The notes: a model not told the origin generated them from the sequence alone. DNA of 64,000 nucleotides from an uncultured Oscillospiraceae bacterium (GCA_947625815.1 CANQPU010000009.1:17676-81675); one strand, 5' to 3'. Shown: positions 1 to 9,281, counted from the first letter of the stretch. Numbers and translations: made by a program.

Positions 1-2364
1 ATGGCCACCGAGGGGCCGCTTTTGCTGTTGGCCGGCGCCGGGAGCGGAAAGACCACGGTGCTCATAAACCGGATCGCCAATTTGATCCGCTACGGGCGGG
101 CCTCGGACTCGGATGAGGTGCCGGAGGAGGCGGGGGAGGCGGAGCTTGCCGCGCTGGAGGAAGAGGCGGGGAAGACGGGTGAGGTGCCCGAGGAGGTCAG
201 GGAGCTGTGCGGGCTGGACCCGGTGGAGCCCTGGCGGATCATTGCCATCACCTTCACCAACAAGGCCGCGGACGAGCTGAAGACCCGTCTGGAAAAAAAG
301 CTCGGCCCCGGCGCGCAGGACATCTGGGCCATGACCTTCCACTCCGCCTGCGTGCGGATCCTCCGCAAAAGCGTGGAGGTCCTGGGCATCTCCCCGAAAT
401 TCACCATTTACGACTCCGCCGACTCCGCGGCGGTGATGAAGCGGGTCCTCAGGGAGCTGAATATGGACGAGAAGCAGTTCCCGCCCAAGCAGGTCCTCTC
501 CGTCATCAGCCGCGCCAAGGACAGGCTCCAGTCCCCGGCGGACTTTGAGGCCGCGGCGGAGAAGGCGTGGGATCCCAGGCAAAAATACATAGCGAAGGCT
601 TACAGGGAGTATTCCCGCAGGCTCCTGTCCGCGGACGCCCTGGATTTTGACGACCTGATCTATTACACCGTCCTCCTCCTGCGGGACTATCCCGAGGTGC
701 GGGGGGAGTGGCAGCGGCGCTTCAGATATGTGCTGGTGGACGAGTATCAGGACACCAGCAACCTCCAGTATCTGCTGGCCGCCATGCTGGCCGGGGAGCG
801 GGAGAACATCTGCGTCGTCGGCGACGACGACCAGTCCATCTACCGCTTCCGGGGCGCCACCATCGAAAACATCCTGAGCTTTGAGAACCGCTTCCGGGAC
901 GCCCGGGTCATCAAGCTGGAGCAGAACTACCGCTCCACCGGGCATATCCTGGGCGCGGCGAACAGCGTCATAAGGAACAACTCCGAGCGCCGGGGAAAGA
1001 ACCTCTGGACCGCCGCCGGGGAGGGGGAGAAGCTGGTCCTCCACGTGGCCGAGGGGGACGACGCCGAGGCCGAGTTTGTGGCGGAGACCATCCTGAACGC
1101 CGTGGCGGGCGGGATGAGGTGGAGCGACTTTGCGGTCCTCTACCGGATGAACGTCCAGTCCAACCGCCTGGAATACGCCTTCAAGCGCCTGGCCGTGCCC
1201 TACAAGGTGGTGGGCGGAACGCGCTTTTTTGACCGGGCGGAGATCAAGGACATCACCAGCTACCTGGCCGTGGTGAACAACCCCGCCGACGACCTGCGGC
1301 TCCTGCGCGTCATCAACAATCCCCCCCGGGGCATCGGCGAGACCACGGTGGAGCGCCTGCGGACCGCCGCCGGCGCCGAGCGCCGCCCCATTTTGGACGT
1401 GGCCGCCGACGCCGGGCGTTACCCGGAGCTGAAAAGCGCCGCCGGGAAGCTCATGGGCTTCATCTCGCTCATCATGGAGCTGCGCTCCCTGGCCGAGACC
1501 CTGACCCTGGAGGAATTTTATGACGCCCTCCTGGAGAAAACGGGGTACATGGAGGCGCTGGGCGACTCCGACGAGGCGCTGGCCCGGAAGGACAACATCA
1601 TGGAGCTCAAATCCAACATCGTCAACTACGCCGCCGGGGCGGAGACGCCGTCGCTGGCGGGGTTCCTTGACGAGATCGCCCTTTATACGGATCTGGACAG
1701 CGTCGATGTGGGCGGCGAGAGCGTCATCCTGATGACCGTCCACTCGGCCAAGGGGCTGGAATTCCCCTGGGTGTTCCTGGTGGGCATGGAGGAGAACCTC
1801 TTTCCCTCCGGCCGCAGTACCAACAGCGAGGAGGAGCTGGAGGAGGAGCGCAGGCTCTGCTATGTGGCGCTGACGAGGGCCAAAAAGAGGCTCATCCTCA
1901 CCGCCGCCCGCCGCCGGCTGCTCTTTGGCCACACCACCGCCAACGCGGTCTCCCGTTTTGTGGAGGAGATCCCCGACGAGCACATCGACAGGCCGGCGGA
2001 GCCGCGGATGGGCGGGGGCTTCATCCGGGAGCCGGATCCGGACTTTCTGGAATTCAGCTACCGGGAGAGCCGCCGGGAGGACCGGAGAGGCCAGGACATG
2101 GGAGCTTACAGGGGCTACGGCCGCCGCGGGAGCTTTTCCGGCGGGGCCGCCGCCCCGCGTCCGGCGCCCAAAAGGACCGTTTCGGGCCCCGCCCCCCTGC
2201 CGGAGCTGTCCGCCGGGGACAGGATCCGCCACAGGGCCTTCGGCGAGGGGACGGTGGTCAGCGTCACCTCCATGCCCGGGGACGCCCTCCTCACCGTGGA
2301 CTTCGGCGGCACCCAAAAGCGCCTGATGCTCAAGGCGGCCGGGGCCTTTATCACAAAGATCTGA
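1..2364 (+). CDS. pcrA: UvrD/PcrA-type ATP-dependent DNA helicase, 5' end cut by window
   Basis: This is a superfamily 1A 3'-5' DNA helicase for repair and replication-fork maintenance. Walker A GAGSGKTT lies at about residues 12-19, followed by the Ia motif ITFTNKAADEL, VDEYQD (Walker B), GDDDQSIYRFRGA (motif III), QNYRST (motif IV), TVHSAKGLEFPWVF (motif V) and VALTRAKKRL (motif VI). The last ~50 residues form the small Tudor-like C-terminal domain that ends PcrA proteins. Members normally begin with a Q-motif about 15-20 residues before Walker A. That stretch is absent, so the ATG at base 1 is probably internal and the gene starts left of the window. An acidic insert separates motifs I and Ia, which I believe is common in clostridial copies. 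The HAD gene follows 9 bp downstream. Confidence 0.93.
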   Translation: MATEGPLLLLAGAGSGKTTVLINRIANLIRYGRASDSDEVPEEAGEAELAALEEEAGKTGEVPEEVRELCGLDPVEPWRIIAITFTNKAADELKTRLEKKLGPGAQDIWAMTFHSACVRILRKSVEVLGISPKFTIYDSADSAAVMKRVLRELNMDEKQFPPKQVLSVISRAKDRLQSPADFEAAAEKAWDPRQKYIAKAYREYSRRLLSADALDFDDLIYYTVLLLRDYPEVRGEWQRRFRYVLVDEYQDTSNLQYLLAAMLAGERENICVVGDDDQSIYRFRGATIENILSFENRFRDARVIKLEQNYRSTGHILGAANSVIRNNSERRGKNLWTAAGEGEKLVLHVAEGDDAEAEFVAETILNAVAGGMRWSDFAVLYRMNVQSNRLEYAFKRLAVPYKVVGGTRFFDRAEIKDITSYLAVVNNPADDLRLLRVINNPPRGIGETTVERLRTAAGAERRPILDVAADAGRYPELKSAAGKLMGFISLIMELRSLAETLTLEEFYDALLEKTGYMEALGDSDEALARKDNIMELKSNIVNYAAGAETPSLAGFLDEIALYTDLDSVDVGGESVILMTVHSAKGLEFPWVFLVGMEENLFPSGRSTNSEEELEEERRLCYVALTRAKKRLILTAARRRLLFGHTTANAVSRFVEEIPDEHIDRPAEPRMGGGFIREPDPDFLEFSYRESRREDRRGQDMGAYRGYGRRGSFSGGAAAPRPAPKRTVSGPAPLPELSAGDRIRHRAFGEGTVVSVTSMPGDALLTVDFGGTQKRLMLKAAGAFITKI

Positions 2365-2373
2365 GGTCAAGCC

Positions 2374-3024
2374 ATGCACGATTACAGGACGATCCTATTT
2401 GATCTGGACGGCACCATCACCGACTCGGCGCCCGGCGTCATGAACGCCTTCCACCACGCGCTGAACGCCTTCGGCATCGAGCCGAAGACCCACGGGGAGC
2501 TGAAAAAGGTGGTGGGGCCGCCGCTCCACTTCTCCTTCGCGGGCTACGGCGTGCCGGAGGAGCGGATCGGGGAGATCATGGAGCACTATCTGAGCTATTA
2601 CCTGCCCAGGGGCATCTATGAAAACAGCGTCTTTCCCGGTATGGAGGAGCTTTTCCGCTGCCTCAAGGGGGCGGGGAAGCGCCTGGTGGTGGCCTCCTCC
2701 AAACGCCAGGACGGGGTGGACACCGTCATGAGGTACTTCGCTCTGGACCAATATTTCGACTTTGCGGCCGGCTCCGACGAATCCGTCGGGCGCGTGACCA
2801 AGGCGGACACCATCCGGTATATCCTGGATACGCTGGACATCAGCGACATCGGGAGCGCCATCCTCGTGGGCGACCGGAAGTACGACGTGGAGGGGGCCCT
2901 GCCCTTCGGCCTGGAGACGGTGGGCATCCTGCACGGCTACGGCACCGAGGAGGAGCTGCGGAAGGCCGGCGCGGCCTTCGTGGTAAAGGACGCCTGGGAG
3001 CTCATGGACTTTTTCGGGGTCTGA
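2374..3024 (+). CDS. HAD-family phosphatase, phosphoglycolate phosphatase-like
   Basis: This is a soluble 216-residue haloacid dehalogenase-type hydrolase. The catalytic FDLDGTITDS motif is at residues 9-18, with the first Asp as expected nucleophile. Motif II is VVASSK and the C-terminal acidic motif is ILVGDRKYDVEGA. A helical cap lies between motifs I and II, as in Gph/PgmB-type enzymes. The substrate cannot be read from sequence; phosphoglycolate, a pyrophosphate bond or a nucleotide are all possible. The start is 9 bp after the helicase stop with GAGG near the stop codon as ribosome site, so the two are probably co-transcribed. Confidence 0.88.
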   Translation: MHDYRTILFDLDGTITDSAPGVMNAFHHALNAFGIEPKTHGELKKVVGPPLHFSFAGYGVPEERIGEIMEHYLSYYLPRGIYENSVFPGMEELFRCLKGAGKRLVVASSKRQDGVDTVMRYFALDQYFDFAAGSDESVGRVTKADTIRYILDTLDISDIGSAILVGDRKYDVEGALPFGLETVGILHGYGTEEELRKAGAAFVVKDAWELMDFFGV

Positions 3025-3070
3025 GGCGCGCCCCGGCCAACCCCGCCGGGGGCCGGACAAAACTTTCCCC

Positions 3071-3099
3071 TTGACAAACGGGGAGTTTCCGCATATAAT
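3071..3099 (+). promoter_or_regulatory. Sigma-A promoter of the valS T-box transcript
   Basis: TTGACA (3071-3076) and TATAAT (3094-3099) are separated by 17 bp. Both hexamers match the consensus exactly. Transcription should start near 3106, at the 5' end of the T-box leader. Confidence 0.9.
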
Positions 3100-3103
3100 A
3101 CGG

Positions 3104-3344
3104 CCAAATGGCGAAGAAGGGAAGAAGTAGGCGGGGAAGATCCCAGAGAGAAGCCGGACGGTGCGAGGCTTTGATCGGAAACGCCGAAAGGTCGTCCCGG
3201 AGCCGCGGGGGTGACAGGTAGTCCCCGACGGGAGCTCCCGTTACAGAGCTGCGAGTGTCCCGCGCTGAGCGGGGAATTCAGGTGGTACCGCGGACAGGAT
3301 ACAATGTGTTCGCCCTGAGCGATTTTGCTTGGGGCGAATTTTTT
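3104..3344 (+). promoter_or_regulatory. T-box leader (tRNA-Val sensing) of valS
   Basis: The leader has the T-box sequence GGTGGTACCGCGG at 3281-3293. Its bulge base T would pair with discriminator A of tRNA-Val. Stem I features are visible: AGTA near 3125, an AGAGAG/GGTGCGAGG pair of distal-loop motifs, and GAAAG followed by two adjacent GTC triplets (3191-3196), one of which should be the valine specifier codon. TTCAGG (3277-3282) can pair with CCTGAG (3314-3319) to form the antiterminator, competing with the terminator stem. Uncharged tRNA-Val would stabilise readthrough into valS. Confidence 0.92.
3309..3344 (+). terminator. Intrinsic terminator of the valS T-box
   Basis: A 12-bp stem (3309-3320 with 3327-3338, two G-T pairs) encloses the 6-base loop GATTTT and is followed by six T (3339-3344). 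Its 5' arm overlaps the antiterminator partner at 3314-3319. Confidence 0.92.
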
Positions 3345-3410
3345 ACGCCCCGAATCGTCCTCTCCCACGCGATCCATGATCGCGCGGGGACCCAATGAAA
3401 GGAGTATTGT

Positions 3411-6035
3411 ATGAAAGAACTGCCGAAAGTGTATGACCCCAGGGCGGTGGAGAAGCGCATCTATCAGATGTGGCTGGACGGGGGCTATTTCCACGCCGAG
3501 CGCGACCCCAAAAAGAAGCCCTTCACCATCGTCATCCCGCCCCCCAACGTGACGGGACAGCTCCACCTGGGCCACGCCTTTGACGAGACCTTGCAGGACA
3601 TCCTCATCCGCTACAAGCGGATGCGGGGCTACTCCGCCCTGTGGCTCCCCGGCTATGACCACGCCGGCATCGCCACCCAGATCAAGGTGGAGGAGCAGCT
3701 GCGGGGCGAGGGCCTGACCCGCTTCGACCTGGGCCGGGAGAAGTTTTTGGACCGGGTCTGGGACTGGAAGAACAAATACGGCGACCGGATCGTGGAGCAG
3801 CTCAAGACCCTGGGCTCCTCCTGCGACTGGGAGCGCCAGCGCTTCACCATGGACGAGGGCTGCTCCAAGGCCGTCCGGGAGGTGTTCTGCTCCCTCTATG
3901 AAAAGGGCCTCATCTATAAGGGCAAGCGCATCATCAACTGGTGCCCCCACTGCACCACGGCCCTCTCCGACGCCGAGGTGGAATACGAGGAGAAGCCCGG
4001 CAAGCTCTGGCACATCCGCTACCCCTTGTCCGACGGCTCGGGCTATATCACCGTGGCCACCACCCGCCCGGAGACCATGCTGGGCGACTCGGGCGTGGCC
4101 GTGAACCCGGAGGACGAGCGCTACACCCACCTTGTGGGGAAGACCTGCGTCCTGCCCCTGGTGGGACGGGAGATCCCCATCGTGGCCGACGAGTACGTGG
4201 ACCGCTCCTTCGGCACCGGCTGCGTGAAGATGACCCCATGCCACGACCCCAACGACTTCGAGGTGGGCCTGCGGCACGGCCTGGAGCAGATCCTGGTCAT
4301 CGACGGCGAGGGGAAGATCATCAACGGCGGGAAATACAACGGCATGGACCGCTATGAAGCCCGCAAGGCCATCGTCGCCGACCTGGAGGAGCAGGGGTAT
4401 CTTGTGAAGATCGAGGACCACGTGCACAACGTGGGCACCTGCTACCGCTGCCACTCCGACGTGGAGCCGCTGGCCTCGGATCAGTGGTTCGTGAAGATGG
4501 AGCCCCTGGCCCGCGAGGCCATCCGCGTGGTGGAGGACGGCACCATCAAATTCGTCCCGGACCGCTTCGCCAAGACGTATTTGAACTGGATGAACAACGT
4601 GCGCGACTGGTGCATCTCCCGGCAGCTCTGGTGGGGCCACCAGATCCCCGCCTGGACCTGCGCCGACTGCGGGCACATGACGGTCTCCCGCACGGATCCC
4701 ACGGAGTGCGAGCAATGCCACAGCAAAAATATTGAGCGGGATCCCGACGTGCTGGACACCTGGTTCTCCTCGGCCCTCTGGCCCTTCTCCACCCTGGGCT
4801 GGCCGGACAAGACCGAGGATCTGGAGTATTTCTACCCCACGGACGTGCTGGTGACGGGCTACGACATCATCTTCTTCTGGGTGGCCCGGATGATCTTCTC
4901 CGGCATGGAGCACATGAAAAAGGAGCCCTTCAGGACCGTCCTCATCCACGGCCTCATCCGGGACCCCCAGGGCAAGAAGATGTCCAAATCCGCCGGCAAC
5001 GGGGTGGACCCCATCGAGGTGATCGACCGCTTCGGCGCCGACGCCCTCAGGTTCAACATCATCACCGGCAACTCCCCCGGAAACGACATGCGCTTCTATG
5101 TGGAGCGGTGCGAGGCCATGCGCAACTTCGCCAACAAGATCTGGAACGCCAGCCGCTTCGTGATGATGAACCTCACCGTCACGGACAAGGCCCTCCCCGC
5201 AAAGCTGGAGCTTCCAGACAAGTGGGTGCTCTCCAAGCTCAACTCCCTCATCCGCGAGGTCAACGAAAACTTTGACCGATTCGAGCTGGGCATCGCCGCC
5301 CAGAAGATCTACGACTTTATCTGGGACACCTTCTGCGACTGGTATATCGAGCTTTCCAAGCCGCGCCTTGCCGAGGGCGACGAAAACGCCCAGCGGGTGC
5401 TGCTCTACGTGCTCACCGACATCCTGAAGCTCCTGCATCCCTTCATGCCCTTTATCACCGAGGAGATCTATCAGGCCCTGCCCCACGAAAAGAGCGCCCT
5501 CATCATCGAGGACTTCCCCGAGTTTGACGACGGCCTCAGCTTCCCCGCGGAGGAGGCGGACTTTGAAAAGGTCATCGACGCCGTGGGCGCCATCCGCTCC
5601 AAGCGCAGCGCCATGAACGTGCCGCCCAGCCGCCGCGCCAAGGTCATCATCTCCACGCTCACCCCCGAGCCCTTCCGGGCGGGCGCGCCGTATATCATGC
5701 GCCTGGCCTCCGCCTCCCAGGTAGAGGTGACAGGCATGGGCGAGGCGGGCTCCGACGCCGAGATGGAGGAAAAGGGCATGGTCACCGTGGTCACCCACTC
5801 CGCCCGGGTGTTCCTGCCCCTCCGGGAGCTTGTGGACATCAAGGCCGAACGGGAGCGCCTCGAGAAGGAGCTCCAGAAGAACCGGGGATTTTTGGAGGGA
5901 CAGCTGAAAAAGCTCTCCAACGAGGCCTTCGTCTCCCGGGCGCCGGAGAACGTGGTGGCCGCCGAACGCGAAAAGGCCGAAAAGCTGAAGGCCCTGATAG
6001 AAAATCTTGAAAAATCCCTTGAGGCCATGAAATAA
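3411..6035 (+). CDS. valS: Valyl-tRNA synthetase
   Basis: This class Ia synthetase charges tRNA-Val. The HIGH-type motif HLGH is at residues 52-55 inside [14 protein letters not shown]. The CP1 editing domain carries [10 protein letters not shown], and KMSKS is at 523-527. An anticodon-binding domain follows, and the last ~65 residues form the charged coiled-coil tRNA-binding arm typical of ValRS. The length of 874 residues is normal for the family. The start has AAAGGAG seven bases upstream. The upstream T-box with GTC specifier candidates independently supports the valine assignment. Confidence 0.97.
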   Translation: MKELPKVYDPRAVEKRIYQMWLDGGYFHAERDPKKKPFTIVIPPPNVTGQLHLGHAFDETLQDILIRYKRMRGYSALWLPGYDHAGIATQIKVEEQLRGEGLTRFDLGREKFLDRVWDWKNKYGDRIVEQLKTLGSSCDWERQRFTMDEGCSKAVREVFCSLYEKGLIYKGKRIINWCPHCTTALSDAEVEYEEKPGKLWHIRYPLSDGSGYITVATTRPETMLGDSGVAVNPEDERYTHLVGKTCVLPLVGREIPIVADEYVDRSFGTGCVKMTPCHDPNDFEVGLRHGLEQILVIDGEGKIINGGKYNGMDRYEARKAIVADLEEQGYLVKIEDHVHNVGTCYRCHSDVEPLASDQWFVKMEPLAREAIRVVEDGTIKFVPDRFAKTYLNWMNNVRDWCISRQLWWGHQIPAWTCADCGHMTVSRTDPTECEQCHSKNIERDPDVLDTWFSSALWPFSTLGWPDKTEDLEYFYPTDVLVTGYDIIFFWVARMIFSGMEHMKKEPFRTVLIHGLIRDPQGKKMSKSAGNGVDPIEVIDRFGADALRFNIITGNSPGNDMRFYVERCEAMRNFANKIWNASRFVMMNLTVTDKALPAKLELPDKWVLSKLNSLIREVNENFDRFELGIAAQKIYDFIWDTFCDWYIELSKPRLAEGDENAQRVLLYVLTDILKLLHPFMPFITEEIYQALPHEKSALIIEDFPEFDDGLSFPAEEADFEKVIDAVGAIRSKRSAMNVPPSRRAKVIISTLTPEPFRAGAPYIMRLASASQVEVTGMGEAGSDAEMEEKGMVTVVTHSARVFLPLRELVDIKAERERLEKELQKNRGFLEGQLKKLSNEAFVSRAPENVVAAEREKAEKLKALIENLEKSLEAMK

Positions 6036-6065
6036 CGACAGGATTCGCGCTGCCAATATTATACA

Positions 6066-6099
6066 ATACCCGTGTACAGGCTGTACACGGGTATTTTTT
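6066..6099 (+). terminator. Intrinsic terminator after valS
   Basis: A perfect 14-base inverted repeat (6066-6079 and 6081-6094, one base between; the tip must open to form a loop) is followed by six T (6094-6099). It ends only 18 bp before the spoIIAA start codon. Confidence 0.85.
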
Positions 6100-6117
6100 A
6101 TGGCAGAAGGTGAAGAC

Positions 6118-6447
6118 ATGAAGCTTTCAACATCGGAAAAGGCCGGGAAGCTCACCATCGCGATCGGCGGGGAGCTGGACCACCACGGGGCGCGGGAGGC
6201 GGCCAGGAGGATCGAGGAGACCATAGAGGCGTCCGTGCCCCGGGACTGCGTCATCGATCTTCGGGAGCTCAGGTTCATGGACTCCTCCGGCATCGCCATC
6301 ATCCTGCGGGTCTACAAGCGCCTCAACGCCATCGGCGGACGTCTTACGGTGGAGAACGTCCCCGAACAGCCCATGCGGGTGCTGGACGCCTCCGGCATCG
6401 ACAGGATGATCGACATAAACGCCATGCAGACGGAAAAGCCGGTGTGA
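6118..6447 (+). CDS. spoIIAA: Anti-sigma F factor antagonist SpoIIAA
   Basis: This STAS-domain protein, when unphosphorylated, releases sigma-F from SpoIIAB in the forespore. The MDSSGIA motif holds the phosphorylated serine, expected at residue 57 by alignment with SpoIIAA. The length of 109 residues suits the family. I chose the ATG at 6118 because AGAAGGTG sits 7-12 bases upstream. The in-frame ATG at 6100 lies directly against the terminator T-run and has no ribosome site. It is the first gene of spoIIAA-spoIIAB-sigF. The usual sigma-H/Spo0A promoter of this operon was not recognised in the short space after the valS terminator. Confidence 0.93.
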   Translation: MKLSTSEKAGKLTIAIGGELDHHGAREAARRIEETIEASVPRDCVIDLRELRFMDSSGIAIILRVYKRLNAIGGRLTVENVPEQPMRVLDASGIDRMIDINAMQTEKPV

Positions 6448-6509
6448 GGATCTCCCCACCCCGGCGGTCCCGGCGGCAAAACGCTATAAGACAGGAGATG
6501 TACATACCA

Positions 6510-6950
6510 ATGAAGGAACAAAACTGTGTAAAAATGGAGTTCCCGTCCAGGTCCGTGAACGAGGGCTACGCCCGGGCCGCCGTGGCGGCCTTCGCCTCAC
6601 AGCTGGACATGACGCTCACGGAGCTGGGCGACGTGAAGACGGCGGTCTCCGAGGCGGTGACCAACGCCATCGTCCACGCCTACCCCGAGGGGCTGGGCAC
6701 CGTCAGCCTCCGGGTGCGGATCCTGGAGGGGGACGTGCTGGAGGTCCAGGTCAAGGACAAGGGCCGGGGCATCGAGGACGTGGAGAAGGCCCGGGAGCCG
6801 CTTTTCACCACCGGCGGGGAGGACCGCAGCGGGATGGGCTTCACCATCATGGAGAGCTTCATGGACTCCCTGAGGGTCAAGTCAAAGCCCGGATCGGGCA
6901 CCTCGGTGACCATGCGGAAAAAGGTGGCGCGGCGGACCGCGGGCAGATGA
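6510..6950 (+). CDS. spoIIAB: Anti-sigma F factor SpoIIAB
   Basis: This GHKL-family serine kinase and anti-sigma factor binds sigma-F and phosphorylates SpoIIAA. The N box EAVTNAIVHAY, G1 box DKGRGIED and G2 box with lid SGMGFTIMESFMD are all present. With the ATG at 6510 the protein is 146 residues, the same length I recall for the Bacillus subtilis protein. AGGAG at 6493-6497 lies 12 bases upstream of this start. The in-frame ATG at 6498 abuts AGGAG directly and is less likely. The stop overlaps the sigF start by 4 bp, which indicates translational coupling. Confidence 0.93.
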   Translation: MKEQNCVKMEFPSRSVNEGYARAAVAAFASQLDMTLTELGDVKTAVSEAVTNAIVHAYPEGLGTVSLRVRILEGDVLEVQVKDKGRGIEDVEKAREPLFTTGGEDRSGMGFTIMESFMDSLRVKSKPGSGTSVTMRKKVARRTAGR

Positions 6951-7657
6951 CGGCGGAGACGCTCAGGGCCCTTGAAGCCGCGAAGGCCGGGGACAATGAG
7001 GCCATGGACGGGATGCTCCGGGAAAACGCCGGGCTCATCTGGAGCGTGGCGCGGCGCTTTTTCGGCAGGGGCGTGGAGCCGGACGATCTCTACCAGCTGG
7101 GGTGCGTGGGCTTCATCAAAGCGGTGAGGGGCTTTGACAACGGGTTCGGGACCCAGTTTTCCACCTACGCCGTGCCCAAGATCGCCGGAGAGATCCGGCG
7201 CTTCCTCCGGGACGACGGGGCGGTGAAGGTCAGCCGGGGCCTGAAGGAGCGGGCCCAGACCGTGAGGACCGCCAGATCCAGACTGGAGCAGTCCCTGGGC
7301 CGGGAGCCGACCGTGACAGAGATCTCCGAGGCGACCGGGATCAGCCCGGAGGATATCGCCGCCTGCGAGCTGGCGACGGCGCCCTCGGAGTCCCTGCAAA
7401 AGCAGAACGGCGAGGACGGCCTCACCCTGGAGCAGGTGCTGGGCGACGACGGGCAGGAGGAGCGCCTGCTGGAGCGCGTGGCCCTGCGGGAGGCCATCGC
7501 CGCCCTGCCGGAGCGGGAGCGGGCGGTGATAGCCCTGCGCTACTACCGGGGGCTGACGCAGTCCAGGGTCGCCCAGACGCTGGGCGTCTCCCAGGTGCAG
7601 GTCTCCCGGCTTGAAAAGCGCGCCGTGGAGAGGCTGCGGGAGGAGATGGACCAATGA
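6947..7657 (+). CDS. sigF: RNA polymerase sigma-F factor
   Basis: This sporulation sigma factor directs early forespore transcription. The 236-residue protein has region 2 (LYQLGCVGFIKAVRGFDNGFGTQFSTYA, quoted here only as region landmarks DLYQLG and FSTYA), region 3 with PTVTEISEATG, and region 4 with a helix-turn-helix around GLTQSRVAQTLGVSQVQVS. Its position behind spoIIAA-spoIIAB, with an ATGA overlap, identifies it as sigF rather than sigG or sigB. It ends 20 bp before the stop codon of the convergent spoVAE, with no terminator hairpin seen between them. Confidence 0.94.
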   Translation: MTAETLRALEAAKAGDNEAMDGMLRENAGLIWSVARRFFGRGVEPDDLYQLGCVGFIKAVRGFDNGFGTQFSTYAVPKIAGEIRRFLRDDGAVKVSRGLKERAQTVRTARSRLEQSLGREPTVTEISEATGISPEDIAACELATAPSESLQKQNGEDGLTLEQVLGDDGQEERLLERVALREAIAALPERERAVIALRYYRGLTQSRVAQTLGVSQVQVSRLEKRAVERLREEMDQ

Positions 7658-7677
7658 GCCGGCCCGCCGGCATCCGT

Positions 7678-8049
7678 TCAGTTTTTCGCTCCGGGCTTGA
7701 AGATCAGGCTCACCAGATACCCGAAAAACACCGCGGCGGCGAGGCCCCCGGAGGAGGCGGTGAAGCCGCCGGTGAAGGCGCCCAAAAGGCCCTTTTCCTC
7801 CACTGCCTTTTTTACGCCCTTGGCGAGATTGTTGCCAAAGCCCGTCAGGGGGACGGTGGCGCCCGCGCCGGCAAATTTCACGATGGGCTCATAAAGCCCC
7901 AGAGCGCCCAGCAGGACGCCCGCCACCACGAAGCTCGTGAGGATACGGGCCGGGGTGAGCTTTGTTTTATCGACCAGGATCTGACCGATGAGGCAGATGG
8001 CCCCGCCCACGGCGAAGGCCCTGACATACTGCATGATTTCAAATTTCAT
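7678..8049 (-). CDS. spoVAE: Stage V sporulation protein AE (SpoVAE/AEb)
   Basis: This small integral membrane protein belongs to the SpoVA complex that moves dipicolinic acid into and out of the spore. The 123 residues hold about four hydrophobic segments and the family-like MKFEIMQYVRAF N-terminus. The start at 8049 is preceded by GAGGT at 8 bases. The coding frame extends further upstream, but that part overlaps spoVAD. The gap from spoVAD is 5 bp, so the two form one operon. A spoVAC gene, usually just upstream of spoVAD, is not present here. Confidence 0.9.
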   Translation of the reverse strand: MKFEIMQYVRAFAVGGAICLIGQILVDKTKLTPARILTSFVVAGVLLGALGLYEPIVKFAGAGATVPLTGFGNNLAKGVKKAVEEKGLLGAFTGGFTASSGGLAAAVFFGYLVSLIFKPGAKN

Positions 8050-8054
8050 GGCTT

Positions 8055-9083
8055 TTACCTCGCGTTTGAGATGGCCACCGCGCAGGCGATGGAGGGGATG
8101 GACTCCCCCTGCTGGGTGGTGGTGGGGGAGAGGAGCGCGCCGGTGGCGGTGAAGAGGATGTTCTGCCACCGCCCTTCCCGCATACCGTTGAGAAGATAGC
8201 CGCACAGCACACTGGCCGAGCAGCCGCAGCCGGAGCCGCCGGCGTGGACGTCCTGCCGGTCGCGGTCGAAGATGAGAAGGCCGCAGTCGGCGTGACGGGA
8301 GGCCAGATCGATGCCGTCCGCGGCGAAGAAGTCGCAGAGGATCTTGCTGCCCACCAGGCCCAGGTCGCCGGTGACGATGAGATCATAGGCCTCCGGCCCC
8401 ACGCCCCGGTCCTCCAGATGGGTCCGGATGGTGTCATAGGCCGCGGTGGCCATGGCGGCGCCCATGTTGTTGGCGTCCGTGGTGCCGTTGTCCACCGTCT
8501 TGCCGGGGGTGACGAATTTGACGTAGGGCCCCGGGCCCTCGCTCGTCAGGACCGCCGCGCCGGAGCCGGTCACGGTCCACTGGGCGGAGGGCGGGCGCTG
8601 CCCGCCGTATTCCAGGGGCGTGCGGAACTGCCGCTCGGCGGAGCAGAAGTGGGAGCTGGTCACTGCCAGGGCCTTGTCGGCGAAGCCCCCGTCGATGGCC
8701 ATGGCCGCCAGAGCCAGACTTTCCGCCATGGTGGAGCAGGCGCCGTATACGCCGAACATGGGGATCTCCGCCTCCCGCATCCCGAAGGTCGTGCCGACGC
8801 ACTGGTTGAGCAGGTCGCCGCAAAAAACACAGTTGATGTCGGAATTGGAGAGGGACGCCTTGGAAAGGGCCAGCGAAACCGCCTTCTTCACGAAGGCGCT
8901 CTCGGCCTTTTCCCAGCTCTTCTCCCCGAAAAACGCGTCCTGGGTAATAAAATCGAAGCTGTTTTTCAGAGGCCCGTCGCCCTCCTTTTTTCCTACGGCA
9001 CAGGCGTGACCGGCGAAGGACGGGGGATTTTGCATGACAAAGGTCTGCTTTCCGATGAGTTTTTGAGCCATATCGATCACCAC
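8055..9083 (-). CDS. spoVAD: Stage V sporulation protein AD (SpoVAD)
   Basis: SpoVAD is a thiolase-fold protein that binds dipicolinic acid and works with SpoVAC and SpoVAE in the spore inner membrane. The 342 residues carry family landmarks such as GKQTFVMQNPP near the start, GACSTMAESLALA (a thiolase-like cysteine region) and HADCGLLIFD. The given start is a GTG. An in-frame ATG at 9071 (giving MAQKLIGK) is also possible. Neither has a strong ribosome site; GAGAAG lies 12 bases before the GTG. The gene is transcribed toward sigF. Confidence 0.92.
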   Translation of the reverse strand: MVIDMAQKLIGKQTFVMQNPPSFAGHACAVGKKEGDGPLKNSFDFITQDAFFGEKSWEKAESAFVKKAVSLALSKASLSNSDINCVFCGDLLNQCVGTTFGMREAEIPMFGVYGACSTMAESLALAAMAIDGGFADKALAVTSSHFCSAERQFRTPLEYGGQRPPSAQWTVTGSGAAVLTSEGPGPYVKFVTPGKTVDNGTTDANNMGAAMATAAYDTIRTHLEDRGVGPEAYDLIVTGDLGLVGSKILCDFFAADGIDLASRHADCGLLIFDRDRQDVHAGGSGCGCSASVLCGYLLNGMREGRWQNILFTATGALLSPTTTQQGESIPSIACAVAISNAR

Positions 9084-9104
9084 GCTATATCATTACTTCT
9101 CAAT

Positions 9105-9133
9105 TAGAATTCCCGCCGCCCGTGAAAGTATTC
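9105..9133 (-). promoter_or_regulatory. Candidate sigma-G/F-type promoter of spoVAD
   Basis: On the minus strand GAATA (9129-9133) and AATTCTA (9105-9111) are 17 bp apart. This resembles the forespore consensus (G-ATA, 17-18 bp, CAT--TA). A perfect 8-bp inverted repeat CCCGTGAA/TTCACGGG (9119-9138) covers the -35 element. The assignment rests on pattern only. Confidence 0.4.
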
Positions 9134-9281
9134 ACGGGCGATTTACGTTTTGCGCAAAAGATGATCGACTGTAAAATCCTTTCAGGGGAGAAGGCGGCCC
9201 CGACGGATCCGATCCCGCCGTATTCGGTGAAAATGCCGGACTTGCCCGGCAATACAGGTTCTATTATCAGCGGGAAAACTC

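Noticed and set aside
2937..6302. A 1121-codon open frame antisense to valS and its neighbours
   Set aside because: It is a high-GC shadow frame: its composition is rich in His, Gly, Val, Leu and Asp repeats, it has no domain, and valS on the other strand is certain.
9139..9281. Purine riboswitch upstream of the IMP dehydrogenase gene
   Set aside because: The conserved purine-riboswitch loops were not found; only a short hairpin near 9235-9252 is visible, and it lies upstream of the likely promoter.
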